64,000 nucleotides of DNA from Zhenhengia yiwuensis (GCF_014384995.1 NZ_JACRSY010000008.1:1-64000); one strand, 5' to 3'. Numbered from the stretch's first letter, positions 49,970-58,581 are shown. Translations and numbers: made by a program. Notes: generated by a model from the letters alone, not told the origin.

Positions 49970-50126
49970 GTTTACATTCACATGAAAATAAGATAATATA
50001 AGGGGTGAGAGATTCCTTTTTTTTCAACTTAAATTCATGTTTTCATACGCATCAAGAAAGTTGTAAACTTTTTCCTTTTTTAACGTTTACATACTAATAA
50101 TATGCGATTACTTTCTAAGTGTAAAG
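49970..50126. promoter_or_regulatory. Prophage 2 lysogeny switch
   Basis: Minus-strand early promoter: TTTACA (50120-50125), 17 bases, TATTAT (50097-50102). GTTTACA-type boxes occur at 49970-49977, 50062-50068 (inverse), 50085-50092 and 50120-50126 (inverse), likely repressor sites. TAATATGCGATTA (50098-50110) is shared with the promoter at 41500. Confidence 0.6.
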
Positions 50127-50195
50127 AAAAAATAAGAAAAAAAATTGAAAGAAATCGAATAACCTTGAAAAAACTTGCACATAAGGAGAAATAGC

Positions 50196-50633
50196 ATGAC
50201 TATATCTAAAGAAAAAACTCTTTTAGGGGAACGCATCGAAATGCTTTGTGAGGAAAAGAAATTGACACTCGTTGAAGTTGAACGGGCTTGTAATTTAGGA
50301 AATGGTACTTTAAGAAAATGGATAAATGGTACAGTTCCAAATGCATCCTCTCTAAGTGCCATTGCTGATTACTTCAAAGTCAGTCTTGATTGGCTTATGG
50401 GTAAATCTGATAACCGTTCTAAATTTGAGGAATGGTCGAGAAAGTATGATGTGGAACGCCTAAAGAATGAAGCTAAGACTTTTGAAATGTTAGGTAAGAT
50501 AAAACAAATATTCTCTAATGTAGAATTAGTGGACATTACAGAACATGAATTAAATATGCTTCAAGTATATGTTGAAGCATTAGCTGAAACAAGAAAGAAA
50601 GTATTAGAAGAGTTTAAAGACACAAGAAAATAA
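50196..50633 (+). CDS. CI-like repressor (XRE family)
   Basis: 145 residues. XRE helix-turn-helix (LTLVEVERACNLGNGTLRKWI, then SSLSAIADYFKVSLDWLMGKS), then a helical C-terminus. No self-cleavage motif and, unlike prophage 1, no adjacent ImmA-like peptidase. The inner ATG is chosen because AAGGAG lies 7 bases before it. N-terminal half is similar to the prophage 1 repressor, but the operator sites differ. Confidence 0.87.
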   Translation: MTISKEKTLLGERIEMLCEEKKLTLVEVERACNLGNGTLRKWINGTVPNASSLSAIADYFKVSLDWLMGKSDNRSKFEEWSRKYDVERLKNEAKTFEMLGKIKQIFSNVELVDITEHELNMLQVYVEALAETRKKVLEEFKDTRK

Positions 50634-50664
50634 AAGAAGTGTATAATGCATACGCTTCTTTTTT
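50634..50664 (+). terminator. Terminator between repressor and integrase
   Basis: AAGAAGTGTAT pairs with ATACGCTTCTT (one mismatch) across a 5-base loop, then TTTTTT. The integrase gene would need its own promoter or readthrough. Confidence 0.8.
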
Positions 50665-50684
50665 CAACTTAGGAGGGACTTAGC

Positions 50685-51806
50685 ATGGCTACTTTTAAAA
50701 AACGTGAAGAGATAAGAAACGGTAAAACTTATCAGCGATGGCGTGTTAGGTTTACAGATGTGCTAGGTAATAAAAAAGAATTTAGTGCTAGTACAAAACC
50801 AAAAGCCAAGAAAAAAATGGATGAGTGGAACGAACAACTAAATCAATTTAAGGGACTTGCTAATAATAAGGCGTATACAGTATCAGAATGGACTTATACG
50901 CATCTTTTAGTAAACAAGTATAACAAAGTATCGGCTGGCACATTTGAAGGCTACATGACGATATATAACAATAATATAAAGCACTCTAAAATAGGTAAGA
51001 TGCAGTTGAAAGATGTTTCACCCATAGATGTTCAAAACTTCTTAAATGAATATGATAATTTGGCATACTCCACGATCAAAAAATATTATTTAGTTCTTTT
51101 ACAAGCCTTTGATAGTGCTGTAAATAATCGCCTAATTGCAACAAACCCTGTAAAGGGTGCAATTATACCTAATAAAGACAAAGACCCAAAGGAGATTGAA
51201 ATATTAAGCCGTGACCAGCAAAGGGCATATATTAAAGCCCTAGAGGGTGAATTACATGGTAATCTATATCTAACGGCACTATTTACGGGTATGCGAATTG
51301 GTGAAATTCTAGCATTAACTTGGAAAGATATTGATTTTACTAAGCGTACAATCGCTATAAATCAATCTGTAAGGCGTGTTAGAACTTATGCTAGTGACGG
51401 TACACCTAGCGATTCAAAAACGCTTACAACGCCACCCAAGCGTAAATCATACCGAACCATACCACTACCTACATTTCTTTATGATAGACTTGAACCCCTT
51501 AAACCGAATGACCTAAATAAATATGTCTTTGGTACTACAACTGGTAATGTACAATCAGCAAGGAATGTTAGAAAATACCATGACAGAATATGTACTAATG
51601 CTGGACTTCCTAATTTTGGACTACACACCCTAAGACACACATATGTAACCCGTTTGATTGAAGCTGGTGAAAGTCCAAAAACCATCCAAGACCTAGTGGG
51701 ACATAAAGACATACAAACCACCTTAAATATATATGGTCATGTTTTAGAGGAAACAAAAAAAGCATCAGCCGATAAACTGGATGCTCTTTTCAATGATTTA
51801 ACTTGA
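50685..51806 (+). CDS. int: Tyrosine integrase of prophage 2
   Basis: A 373-residue tyrosine recombinase. Catalytic residues: Arg in FTGMRIGEIL, His-x-x-Arg in LHTLRHTYVTRL, GHKD late His, and Tyr in LNIYGHVLEE. It shares segments such as LYLTALFTGMR and LALTW with the prophage 1 enzyme and lies next to the same tRNA target. Confidence 0.95.
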   Translation: MATFKKREEIRNGKTYQRWRVRFTDVLGNKKEFSASTKPKAKKKMDEWNEQLNQFKGLANNKAYTVSEWTYTHLLVNKYNKVSAGTFEGYMTIYNNNIKHSKIGKMQLKDVSPIDVQNFLNEYDNLAYSTIKKYYLVLLQAFDSAVNNRLIATNPVKGAIIPNKDKDPKEIEILSRDQQRAYIKALEGELHGNLYLTALFTGMRIGEILALTWKDIDFTKRTIAINQSVRRVRTYASDGTPSDSKTLTTPPKRKSYRTIPLPTFLYDRLEPLKPNDLNKYVFGTTTGNVQSARNVRKYHDRICTNAGLPNFGLHTLRHTYVTRLIEAGESPKTIQDLVGHKDIQTTLNIYGHVLEETKKASADKLDALFNDLT

Positions 51807-51815
51807 TATTATTTT

Positions 51816-51853
51816 TTTTGCCCACTTTTTTCGCCCACTTTTCGCCCACCTAC
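51816..51853. repeat. Right-arm integrase repeats of prophage 2
   Basis: TTTCGCCCAC at 51829-51838 and 51840-51849 and a variant TTTTGCCCAC at 51816-51825. The 25 bp 51829-51853 equal 11961-11985 exactly. Confidence 0.7.
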
Positions 51854-51909
51854 TTTTGTGAAACATAGTGAAAAAACGTGAAAAAACGTGACAGTTTTTG
51901 AGAATACTC

Positions 51910-51953
51910 GCCACTATTAAACAAGGCTCTAACCCTTGATAATAGTGGCTTTT
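51910..51953 (+). terminator. Terminator after the integrase gene
   Basis: GCCACTATTA and TAATAGTGGC pair perfectly over a 20-base loop that contains AAGG/CCTT, followed by TTTT. It prevents antisense transcription into tRNA-Lys. Confidence 0.72.
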
Positions 51954-51967
51954 CTAGTCTTATCAAT

Positions 51968-52004
51968 TAATGAACCGTCTGGGACTCGAACCCAGGACCC
52001 TCAG
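51968..52004. other. Right attachment site of prophage 2
   Basis: Same 37 bp as 11856-11892, lying inside the intact tRNA-Lys gene from just past its 3' end to the anticodon arm. Confidence 0.9.
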
Positions 52005-52043
52005 ATTAAGAGTCTGATGCTCTACCAACTAAGCTAACGATCC
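51969..52043 (-). tRNA. tRNA-Lys(CTT), integration target
   Basis: 75 bases. Acceptor GGATCGT pairs with ACGGTTC; anticodon stem TCAGA/TCTGA around CTCTTAA gives anticodon CTT; T-arm CTGGG-TTCGAGT-CCCAG; discriminator A. The D-arm has one extra GA relative to the common form (GTAGAGAGC), so the D-loop is long. The 3' half was regenerated by the integrated elements. Confidence 0.9.
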
Positions 52044-52314
52044 AGATGACACAACTTTGTGTACTTGCTTATTATATAATATGTATTCCAAATTGTAAAT
52101 ACTTTATTATTATTTTTTTCTATAATTTTAATAAATCATACACTCTACCTATTCCTTGTAGGTGCTTTTTACCTTAATTATAGCTCTTCCACCTCTAGTT
52201 CCCTGATTGACCAAGTACATTCATAAGCTCATAGTCAGTGTATTGATGCTGTTATAGCTGCCAGCTTTATAGAGGATGAACATGAGATTATAAAAAGAAA
52301 ACCCCTTTATGACA

Positions 52315-52354
52315 AAAAGGACTGCCACCAAATTCTCTTCGTGTCAGTCCTTTT
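52315..52354 (-). terminator. Terminator after secF
   Basis: AAAAGGACTG and CAGTCCTTTT pair over a 20-base loop; the minus strand then has TTTTTGTC. Bases 52044-52314 hold no intact gene. Confidence 0.8.
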
Positions 52355-52363
52355 ATCAACTCT

Positions 52364-53302
52364 TTATTTAGCAGTAGCCTTTTTGCCTACTTTGTTTTTG
52401 TTATGTTTTCTTTGGAACTTTCTCATTTCATACCATAATGGACTGGCAATGAAAATTGATGAGTAAGTACCTGCGATAATCCCCACTACAAGTGGGAAAG
52501 CAAATTCTTTTACTGAAGATACTCCTAAGAAGTAAAGAAGCACTACCATTACAAGTGTTGTAATAGATGTATTAATTGAACGTGTTACAGTTTGTCCTAC
52601 GCTTATATCAATAACTTCTTCATCACTTCCTTTAATTCTACCTTTATTCTCACGAATACGATCGAAAATAATAATAGTATCATTAATAGAATATCCAATG
52701 ATTGTAAGCATTGCTGCAATAAATGAATTGTTAAGTGGAATTCTAAATAATGCATAAACACCTAACATAATAAGTACGTTGTGAAGAAGTGCCAGTACAG
52801 CACTTGCACCAAATTTAAAGTCTTTGAAACGAATTGAAATATAAATTAACATAAGGATTGCACCAAGTAATACAGCCTGAATAGCTTTCATTTTAAACTC
52901 TCCACTGATTGTTGGTGCAAAGTTAGAATCTGTTGAAAGAATATCTTTTTTCTCACCTGTTAAATTATATTTTTCAGCTAGTGCCTCATATAATTGTGTT
53001 CTTTGTTCCGATGTTGTTGGTTTCATTGTAATAACAAGCTCTGTTGTCCCTGTTACTTTTTGCAGCCTTGGTGAAGCATCTGGAATGACTTCATTAATAA
53101 TTGGTAAAATATCAGTTTGTGGATTCACATCTTGTCCAAGGTCAATCTGCATAACAGAACCACCTTTGAACTCAATATCATAATTAAGCATACCATTGCC
53201 ACGCATAGCGTTAAACGGCATTGCAAGCAATCCTACTAAAATAAGAACTGAAGAAAGAATGAAAAAGATTTTTCTATTTTCAATTACGCGTAAGTTTTTC
53301 AT
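52364..53302 (-). CDS. secF: Protein translocase subunit SecF
   Basis: A 312-residue membrane protein with six transmembrane helices and an extracytoplasmic P1-like domain (about 30-140). Marks: NYDIEFKGGSVMQIDLG near the start and the GYSINDTIIIFDRIRENKG motif (about 210-228). It works with SecD to use the proton force in late steps of Sec export. It begins 2 bases after the secD stop. Confidence 0.95.
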   Translation of the reverse strand: MKNLRVIENRKIFFILSSVLILVGLLAMPFNAMRGNGMLNYDIEFKGGSVMQIDLGQDVNPQTDILPIINEVIPDASPRLQKVTGTTELVITMKPTTSEQRTQLYEALAEKYNLTGEKKDILSTDSNFAPTISGEFKMKAIQAVLLGAILMLIYISIRFKDFKFGASAVLALLHNVLIMLGVYALFRIPLNNSFIAAMLTIIGYSINDTIIIFDRIRENKGRIKGSDEEVIDISVGQTVTRSINTSITTLVMVVLLYFLGVSSVKEFAFPLVVGIIAGTYSSIFIASPLWYEMRKFQRKHNKNKVGKKATAK

Positions 53303-53304
53303 TT

Positions 53305-54573
53305 TTATGCTCTCCCTTCTTCAGTATGTTTTTTTGCTCCATATAACACTGGCTTATCAATACCCATTTCTACTAAAAGTTTGAGTAAAATCCTTGTTAC
53401 AACAAGTGCTGTAAACATAGATACGACAATACCGATAGCAAGTGTTGTTGCAAAGCTTTTGATAACTCCACTGCCCAGTGTATAAAGTACTCCTGCTGCA
53501 ATGAGTGTTGTTACGTTACCATCTAAAATAGCACTGAACGCTTTATTAAATCCAGCATCAATCGCTGAACGTACACTTCTACCTACTGCAAGTTCTTCTT
53601 TAATACGTGTAAAGATAATAACATTAGCATCAACAGCCATACCAATTGACAAGATAATACCTGCAATACCTGGTAATGTAAGTGTTGCACTTGTTAAGCT
53701 TAATACGATAAGAAGAAGTGCTACATAGATTACAAGTGCAATATCTGATGCCATACCACTAAATCTGTAAAGAGCAACCATAAAGATTAAGATAAAGATA
53801 AAACCGATTACACCTGCTTTAATACTTGTATCTAATGCATCCATACCAAGCTTAGCTCCTACACCTTTAGACGAAATGGCATTAAGTGCAAATGGAAGTG
53901 ACCCTGCCTCAATACGTTCGGCTAATTGTTTAGCCTCATCTGTTGTAAAGCTGCCTGAAATCATACCTTCTCCATTTGAAATATGATCTGAAATGCTCGC
54001 TTGGCTAATAACTTGGTCATCTAATTTAATAAAAATAGGTTTGCCTATATTATTCTTTGTAAACTCTGAGAAAATTTTAGTGCCCTCTGCATCCATTTTA
54101 ATAGACACAGCTGGTTCTTGTGCACCTAAGTTGTTTGGTACTACAACTGGGGTAGCTTTTTCTACATTTTTACCTGTTAAAATTTCATTACCTTCTTGGT
54201 CGAAGAATTTAAGCATAGCTGCTGCACCAATACTGTCAATTGCCGCTTGAGCATCCTCTACACCTGGAATATCTACACGAATACGATTTGTGCCTTCTTT
54301 AGCGGCATCAGCCTCCGTATAACCTTCTTTATCTAGTCTCGTACGGATCATCTGAATAGCTGCATCCATATCCTCTTCAGTTGGATTCTCAATTGCTGCT
54401 TCATAAACAATATTTACCCCGCCTTGAAGGTCAAGTCCTAGTCTGATATTTTCAATACCAAATAAGTTGTTTTCCCCAACTCCGAAGTAAGCAAGATATG
54501 AAAGACCTGCAGCAACCACTAACATTAGTACAAAAAGTACAATACTTTTGGGTTTCTGATTGCCTTTTTTCAT
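53305..54573 (-). CDS. secD: Protein translocase subunit SecD
   Basis: A 422-residue protein. NIRLGLDLQGGVNIVYEA (about 43-60) is the D1 motif, a periplasmic-type P1 domain follows, and IGMAVDANVIIFTRIKEEL (about 316-334) is the D4 motif. Short P1 as in Firmicutes. Ribosome site AAGGAGGAAAAAGGA. It has its own promoter at 54613-54641. Confidence 0.95.
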   Translation of the reverse strand: MKKGNQKPKSIVLFVLMLVVAAGLSYLAYFGVGENNLFGIENIRLGLDLQGGVNIVYEAAIENPTEEDMDAAIQMIRTRLDKEGYTEADAAKEGTNRIRVDIPGVEDAQAAIDSIGAAAMLKFFDQEGNEILTGKNVEKATPVVVPNNLGAQEPAVSIKMDAEGTKIFSEFTKNNIGKPIFIKLDDQVISQASISDHISNGEGMISGSFTTDEAKQLAERIEAGSLPFALNAISSKGVGAKLGMDALDTSIKAGVIGFIFILIFMVALYRFSGMASDIALVIYVALLLIVLSLTSATLTLPGIAGIILSIGMAVDANVIIFTRIKEELAVGRSVRSAIDAGFNKAFSAILDGNVTTLIAAGVLYTLGSGVIKSFATTLAIGIVVSMFTALVVTRILLKLLVEMGIDKPVLYGAKKHTEEGRA

Positions 54574-54612
54574 TCCTTTTTCCTCCTTAGTGCTCTAAAA
54601 CTCATTAAGTTG

Positions 54613-54641
54613 ATTATATAATTTCTACTATTTATAGTCAA
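54613..54641 (-). promoter_or_regulatory. secDF promoter
   Basis: Minus strand: TTGACT (54636-54641), 17 bases, TATAAT (54613-54618), in the gap between the maturase gene and secD. Confidence 0.75.
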
Positions 54642-54655
54642 ACCCTTTACAGGAA

Positions 54656-56011
54656 TTATTCACTTAATGCAGCTTTTAATCCAATTGCACACTCAAGGCG
54701 TTTTCTTTGCATGTCACAACCATTTTCATAAACAGAGTTAATATCTCCATTAAAGTTGTAAGAGTTAGCAGCACATCCACCACTACAGAAGAATTTAGCC
54801 CAACAGCTTGTACACTCATCTTTGCTGTATACATTACACTTCTCGAATTTCTTACGTTGTTCGATGTTTTCTACACCTTTCCATACGTCACCCATTTTAA
54901 ATTCTGGCATACCTACGAATTGGTGACATGGATAAAGTTCACCTGTTGGAGTTGCTGCAAGGTATTCTGAACCTGCTCCACATCCTGCAAGACGTTTGTG
55001 TACACAAGGACCACCTGTTAAATCAACCATAAAGTGGAAGAAGTTAAAGCATCCATTTTCTTCTTTATGACGTCTAAGCATTTCTTTTGCAAGACGTTCA
55101 TATTCCTCGCAAATTACTTTAATATCATCCGCTTGAAGCGCATAATCCATTTCCTTTGGTGCAACTACTGGTTCTGCTGATACCTCTGCAAAGCCTTGGT
55201 CTGCCATATGAAGTACATCGCTTGCAAAGTCTGTATTGTGGTGTGTAAATGTACCACGAATGTAATATTGTTTGTTACCACGTTTTTCTACAAGTTTTTT
55301 GAACTTAGGAAGGATGATATCATAGCTTCCTTTACCATTTACAGTTGGACGCATATGGTCATTAACTTCTGGACGACCATCTAAGCTTAGTACAACGTTA
55401 TACATATGTTCATTTAAGTAATCAATAATTTCATCATTTAAAAGAACACCATTTGTTGTCATTGTAAATCTAAAGTTTTTGCCTGTTTCTTTTTCAACAC
55501 TTCTTGCATAATCTACTACACCTTTTACAACTTCAAAGTTCATAAGAGGCTCTCCACCAAAGAAGTCTACTTCAATATTTTTACGATGTGCTGAATTTTT
55601 TGCTAGGAAATCAATAGCTGCTTTCCCTACCTCTAATGACATCATACCACGATCACCATGGTACTCACCTTCACCTGCAAAGCAATATTTACATTTAAGA
55701 TTACAGTCATGTGCTACATGGAGACAAAGCGCTTTAACAACGGGTTCTCTATTTAAGAAAGCTGGCACTAAATCTTTGTATGTATCTTCTGTATCAAGCA
55801 TACCTTCAGCTTTAAGTGTAAGAAGTTCTTCTACTGCTTCTTCTAACTCCTCTTTAGCATATTTGCCTTCATATTTAGCAAGTACTTCTGCTTTTGGAAG
55901 TGCAATAACATCCTCTACAATTTCGTAAGCAATGTCATCAATGATATGGATTGCACCACTATGTACATCCATTAAAATATTATTATCTTCGAACTGAAAC
56001 TTATGGATCAT
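54656..56011 (-). CDS. scfB: SCIFF maturase, radical SAM/SPASM thioether enzyme
   Basis: A 451-residue enzyme that forms Cys-to-alpha-carbon thioether links in the SCIFF peptide. Residues 1-85 resemble the peptide-binding RRE region. The radical SAM cluster is CNLKCKYC (about 103-110). SPASM iron-sulfur cysteines: CGAGSEYL region, GELYPCHQF, CTSCWAKFFCSGGCAANS and NGCDMQ. Length is the family norm. The peptide gene lies 104 bases upstream. Confidence 0.95.
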   Translation of the reverse strand: MIHKFQFEDNNILMDVHSGAIHIIDDIAYEIVEDVIALPKAEVLAKYEGKYAKEELEEAVEELLTLKAEGMLDTEDTYKDLVPAFLNREPVVKALCLHVAHDCNLKCKYCFAGEGEYHGDRGMMSLEVGKAAIDFLAKNSAHRKNIEVDFFGGEPLMNFEVVKGVVDYARSVEKETGKNFRFTMTTNGVLLNDEIIDYLNEHMYNVVLSLDGRPEVNDHMRPTVNGKGSYDIILPKFKKLVEKRGNKQYYIRGTFTHHNTDFASDVLHMADQGFAEVSAEPVVAPKEMDYALQADDIKVICEEYERLAKEMLRRHKEENGCFNFFHFMVDLTGGPCVHKRLAGCGAGSEYLAATPTGELYPCHQFVGMPEFKMGDVWKGVENIEQRKKFEKCNVYSKDECTSCWAKFFCSGGCAANSYNFNGDINSVYENGCDMQRKRLECAIGLKAALSE

Positions 56012-56073
56012 AATTTTTTCCTTTCTATGTATAGGAGATTTAACTACTTAAGGTTTAAAGGGCCGTGCATAAA

Positions 56074-56103
56074 TTAAGCTTCCAACCGAAGTTGAAAGCT
56101 TAA
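56074..56103 (-). promoter_or_regulatory. Hairpin with TTCG loop between scfA and scfB
   Basis: On the minus strand TTAAGCTTTCAAC and GTTGGAAGCTTAA flank TTCG, a very stable tetraloop stem with one mismatched pair. AATTTATG follows rather than a T-run, so it more likely sets the peptide:maturase ratio by partial termination or RNA protection. Confidence 0.65.
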
Positions 56104-56115
56104 TGATGGTCAAAC

Positions 56116-56253
56116 TTATTTTTCACAAGCTTGGTTACCTACAGTACAAGATGTTTTACAAGCTGATTGACATGATGTTTGACATTCACCACAACCACCT
56201 TTAGCCGCACTGTTTTTTAAGTTTTTAGTGTTAAGTGTTTTTACGTGTTTCAT
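56116..56253 (-). CDS. scfA: SCIFF peptide (six cysteines in forty-five residues)
   Basis: Exactly 45 residues with six cysteines, C-terminal core GGCGECQTSCQSACKTSC and a leader starting MKHVKTLNTKNLKNS. It is a ribosomally made peptide modified by the neighbouring radical SAM enzyme and is nearly universal in Clostridia; its biological job is not established. ATG chosen after GAGGAGGG; upstream in-frame extension overlaps the promoter. Confidence 0.96.
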   Translation of the reverse strand: MKHVKTLNTKNLKNSAAKGGCGECQTSCQSACKTSCTVGNQACEK

Positions 56254-56284
56254 TGCATTTCCCTCCTCGCTATAAACCTTGCTT

Positions 56285-56313
56285 ATTATACCATATCTTG
56301 AGATATTTGAAAA
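56285..56313 (-). promoter_or_regulatory. Promoter of scfA
   Basis: Minus strand: TATAAT (56285-56290), 17 bases from a weak -35 TTTTCA (56308-56313). Confidence 0.5.
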
Positions 56314-56361
56314 CATAACTAATAATTATTTCTAATTAAAGGATTAGCCCTATTTAAAAAT

Positions 56362-56766
56362 TTACTTCGCATTAGCTACAGAGAACATACCTGCAAGTAC
56401 ACTGCTTACAACCGTTAAGATTATTAAAGTAATGAGATAGCCTATATTCATTCCTTGTACACCACCTGTTACAAGAGCTAAGATAACGAAGATAACAAGA
56501 TAACTTATGCCACCTATTAATCCCCATTTATAACCTTGTTTACCTTCCTGCTTAGCAGTATCATAGCCTACTAAGGCAGCTGAAGCAATGGTACCAATAA
56601 GGATAATCCACTTTTCAAAGTTTGGTCCAAGATTGGTATATGTAATCATAAGCGTTGCAAAAATAATAAAAATAGCAGTTAATGCATACGCAGCAAGATT
56701 AGATTTAACAAGTGTCACAGCAAGTTCCCCGATGTTTACGTTCATTTTCTTTTTATGTCTGCTCAT
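56362..56766 (-). CDS. TIGR04086-type membrane protein
   Basis: A 134-residue protein with a basic start (MSRHKKKMNVN) and four transmembrane helices (about 20-42, 50-66, 78-97, 108-130). A four-helix membrane protein of this kind usually neighbours the SCIFF genes. Function unknown. Confidence 0.78.
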   Translation of the reverse strand: MSRHKKKMNVNIGELAVTLVKSNLAAYALTAIFIIFATLMITYTNLGPNFEKWIILIGTIASAALVGYDTAKQEGKQGYKWGLIGGISYLVIFVILALVTGGVQGMNIGYLITLIILTVVSSVLAGMFSVANAK

Positions 56767-56862
56767 CTTACTCCTCCCCCTTTATAAATGTTCTTTTATA
56801 TTTTACGTCCAATGCATGAGAAGTATGCTAAAATAATAGAGTATTTTACCAAAGGAGGTTGT

Positions 56863-57696
56863 ATGATGAAACTTATAGACTTACATGTCCATTCCAATAA
56901 ATCAGATGGTACACTTACACCGAGTGAGGTTGCCAAATTAGCTCATTCAGCTGGTCTTAGTGCTATTGCCCTTACAGACCATGATACAGTTGCAGGTGTA
57001 GCTGAATGCATGGAAGCAGGCCAAGCCTTAGGCATTGAGGTTATACCAGGCATTGAACTTTCTGCAGATTTTCATGGTAAGGAAGTCCACATTCTTGGTC
57101 TTAACTTAGATCTTACGAATCCTACACTTCATGCTACTCTAAAAAGTTTTGTAGAAGCTAGGGAAGCCCGTAATAAAAAGATGCTTCAAAAATTGCAAGA
57201 ACTGGGCTTTGACATTACTGAGGCTGACCTTGGTAAACCTGAAGAATTAAGCATCATTGCTAGACCTCACTTTGCTCGTGCATTAATGAACAAAGGCTAT
57301 GTTAAAACCCTTGATGAAGCCTTTGAAAAGTATATTACACCTGGTAAGCCTGCGTATGTTAAAAAGGCTGCACCTGACTATAAGGTATGTATTGATTTAA
57401 TCCATGCAGTTGGTGGCAAGGCTATCTTAGCTCATCCTTATATTTATAAATTTACTAATCGCAATCCTTTCCCTCTTATTGAAGAGTTAGCTTACAACGG
57501 ACTTGATGGTGTAGAAGTTATTTATCCAAAGCACTATGATCCTGAAGTACACAGACTTACACAATACTGCAAAGGCCATCATCTCATCATGACTGGTGGT
57601 AGTGATTTCCACGGTGATAACAAACCAGATATTCGAATAGGCTGTGGCTTTGGCCGTACTGAGGTACCTTATACCCTCTTAGAAGAACTTAAATAA
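56863..57696 (+). CDS. PHP-domain phosphoesterase
   Basis: A 277-residue PHP protein. Metal ligands: DLHVHSNKSDGTLTP (about 5-19), ALTDHDTVAGV (about 34-44), GIELSAD, KAILAHPYIY and TGGSDFHG. It resembles YciV/TrpH-type enzymes that hydrolyse 3',5'-bisphosphorylated nucleosides or RNA ends. The ATG follows AAAGGAGG; an earlier in-frame ATG lacks a ribosome site. A related gene is at 59675. Confidence 0.88.
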   Translation: MMKLIDLHVHSNKSDGTLTPSEVAKLAHSAGLSAIALTDHDTVAGVAECMEAGQALGIEVIPGIELSADFHGKEVHILGLNLDLTNPTLHATLKSFVEAREARNKKMLQKLQELGFDITEADLGKPEELSIIARPHFARALMNKGYVKTLDEAFEKYITPGKPAYVKKAAPDYKVCIDLIHAVGGKAILAHPYIYKFTNRNPFPLIEELAYNGLDGVEVIYPKHYDPEVHRLTQYCKGHHLIMTGGSDFHGDNKPDIRIGCGFGRTEVPYTLLEELK

Positions 57697-57710
57697 ATCA
57701 TATAAATACA

Positions 57711-57747
57711 AAAAAGGTGAAAGTCTTATATAGACCTTCACCTTTTT
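57711..57747. terminator. Bidirectional terminator
   Basis: AAAAAGGTGAA and TTCACCTTTTT, perfect over 11 bp, lie between the convergent PHP and lipoprotein genes and give a T-run on both strands. Confidence 0.88.
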
Positions 57748-57771
57748 ATATTCATTTACTATTTGTTCTAT

Positions 57772-58416
57772 TTACTTAGCTGGTGTTTCAGCTGGTTCTA
57801 CAGGCTCAATAACTTCTACAAATTCAAAGTGAGTCACTTTGCCTGTTTGAAGACTTACAGATACAAGTAAAACATCGTCACCATTTTTAAATTTTAAACC
57901 TGAGTATTGCTTGTTGCTCATACCTTTTTCAATGCCTTCAAATATAAGTGAATCTGGATTAGCTACAAGATTTTTTTCTTTAATAAACTTCATAGCAATT
58001 TCTTGTTGCTGCTCTACTGTTAAATCCTGTGGCTTAGCTTCACTATATGTGACGACAATAGCACCTGTTAACTCATTCGTTTCAGGATTTAAACTCGCAC
58101 CATATGAAGCAATTTGTCCCTCTTGTGGCTTGCTTTCCATTGTTGCTTTAATAACATTATTGCGATATAAATAGGATTCTGTCGGTACATCTACAAGTAC
58201 ATAACTTTCAAATCCTTCTAATTTACGTTCTACACCATCATTTACATCGACATCAAAGTAATTTTTCATAGCATCTTTTGTAATCTCATGTAAAGTCTCT
58301 ACTTTGGCTGGGTCTTCAATTGGTACGGATTTCATCTGCTCTGGTCCCATACTACATCCTGTTAAAAAAGCGCCTAATAAACCCATAATACCAATACAAC
58401 TAAATAATTTTCTCAT
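57772..58416 (-). CDS. Putative lipoprotein
   Basis: 214 residues. Signal peptide MRKLFSCIGIMGLLGAFLTG with lipobox L-T-G-C, Cys21 the lipidation site. The mature part is acidic with two repeated-looking halves (YFDVDVNDGVERKLEGFE; VEQQQEIAMKFIKEKNLV). No known enzyme motif. Likely an extracytoplasmic anchored protein. Confidence 0.75.
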   Translation of the reverse strand: MRKLFSCIGIMGLLGAFLTGCSMGPEQMKSVPIEDPAKVETLHEITKDAMKNYFDVDVNDGVERKLEGFESYVLVDVPTESYLYRNNVIKATMESKPQEGQIASYGASLNPETNELTGAIVVTYSEAKPQDLTVEQQQEIAMKFIKEKNLVANPDSLIFEGIEKGMSNKQYSGLKFKNGDDVLLVSVSLQTGKVTHFEFVEVIEPVEPAETPAK

Positions 58417-58541
58417 CGTGTCCTCCCACTAACTCTTGTTTTGCTAACTTATTATAGCATGTCTATTTAAGGTTTTATAGGCAGTATACTTGCCTATTAT
58501 GTAATTTCAATAAATTTTATAGAATTTCCTGGGCAATAAAA

Positions 58542-58574
58542 TAAACTGCACCCTTATTAAAATAGTGCAGTTTA
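58542..58574 (-). terminator. Terminator after the M42 peptidase gene
   Basis: TAAACTGCAC and GTGCAGTTTA pair perfectly; minus strand continues TTTTATTGCCC. Confidence 0.75.
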
Positions 58575-58581
58575 CTGATCT

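Noticed and set aside
52180..52363. Open plus-strand stretch after tRNA-Lys resembling a gene fragment
   Set aside because: It has no start or ribosome site, begins after a stop, and runs into the secF terminator; at most a degraded remnant.
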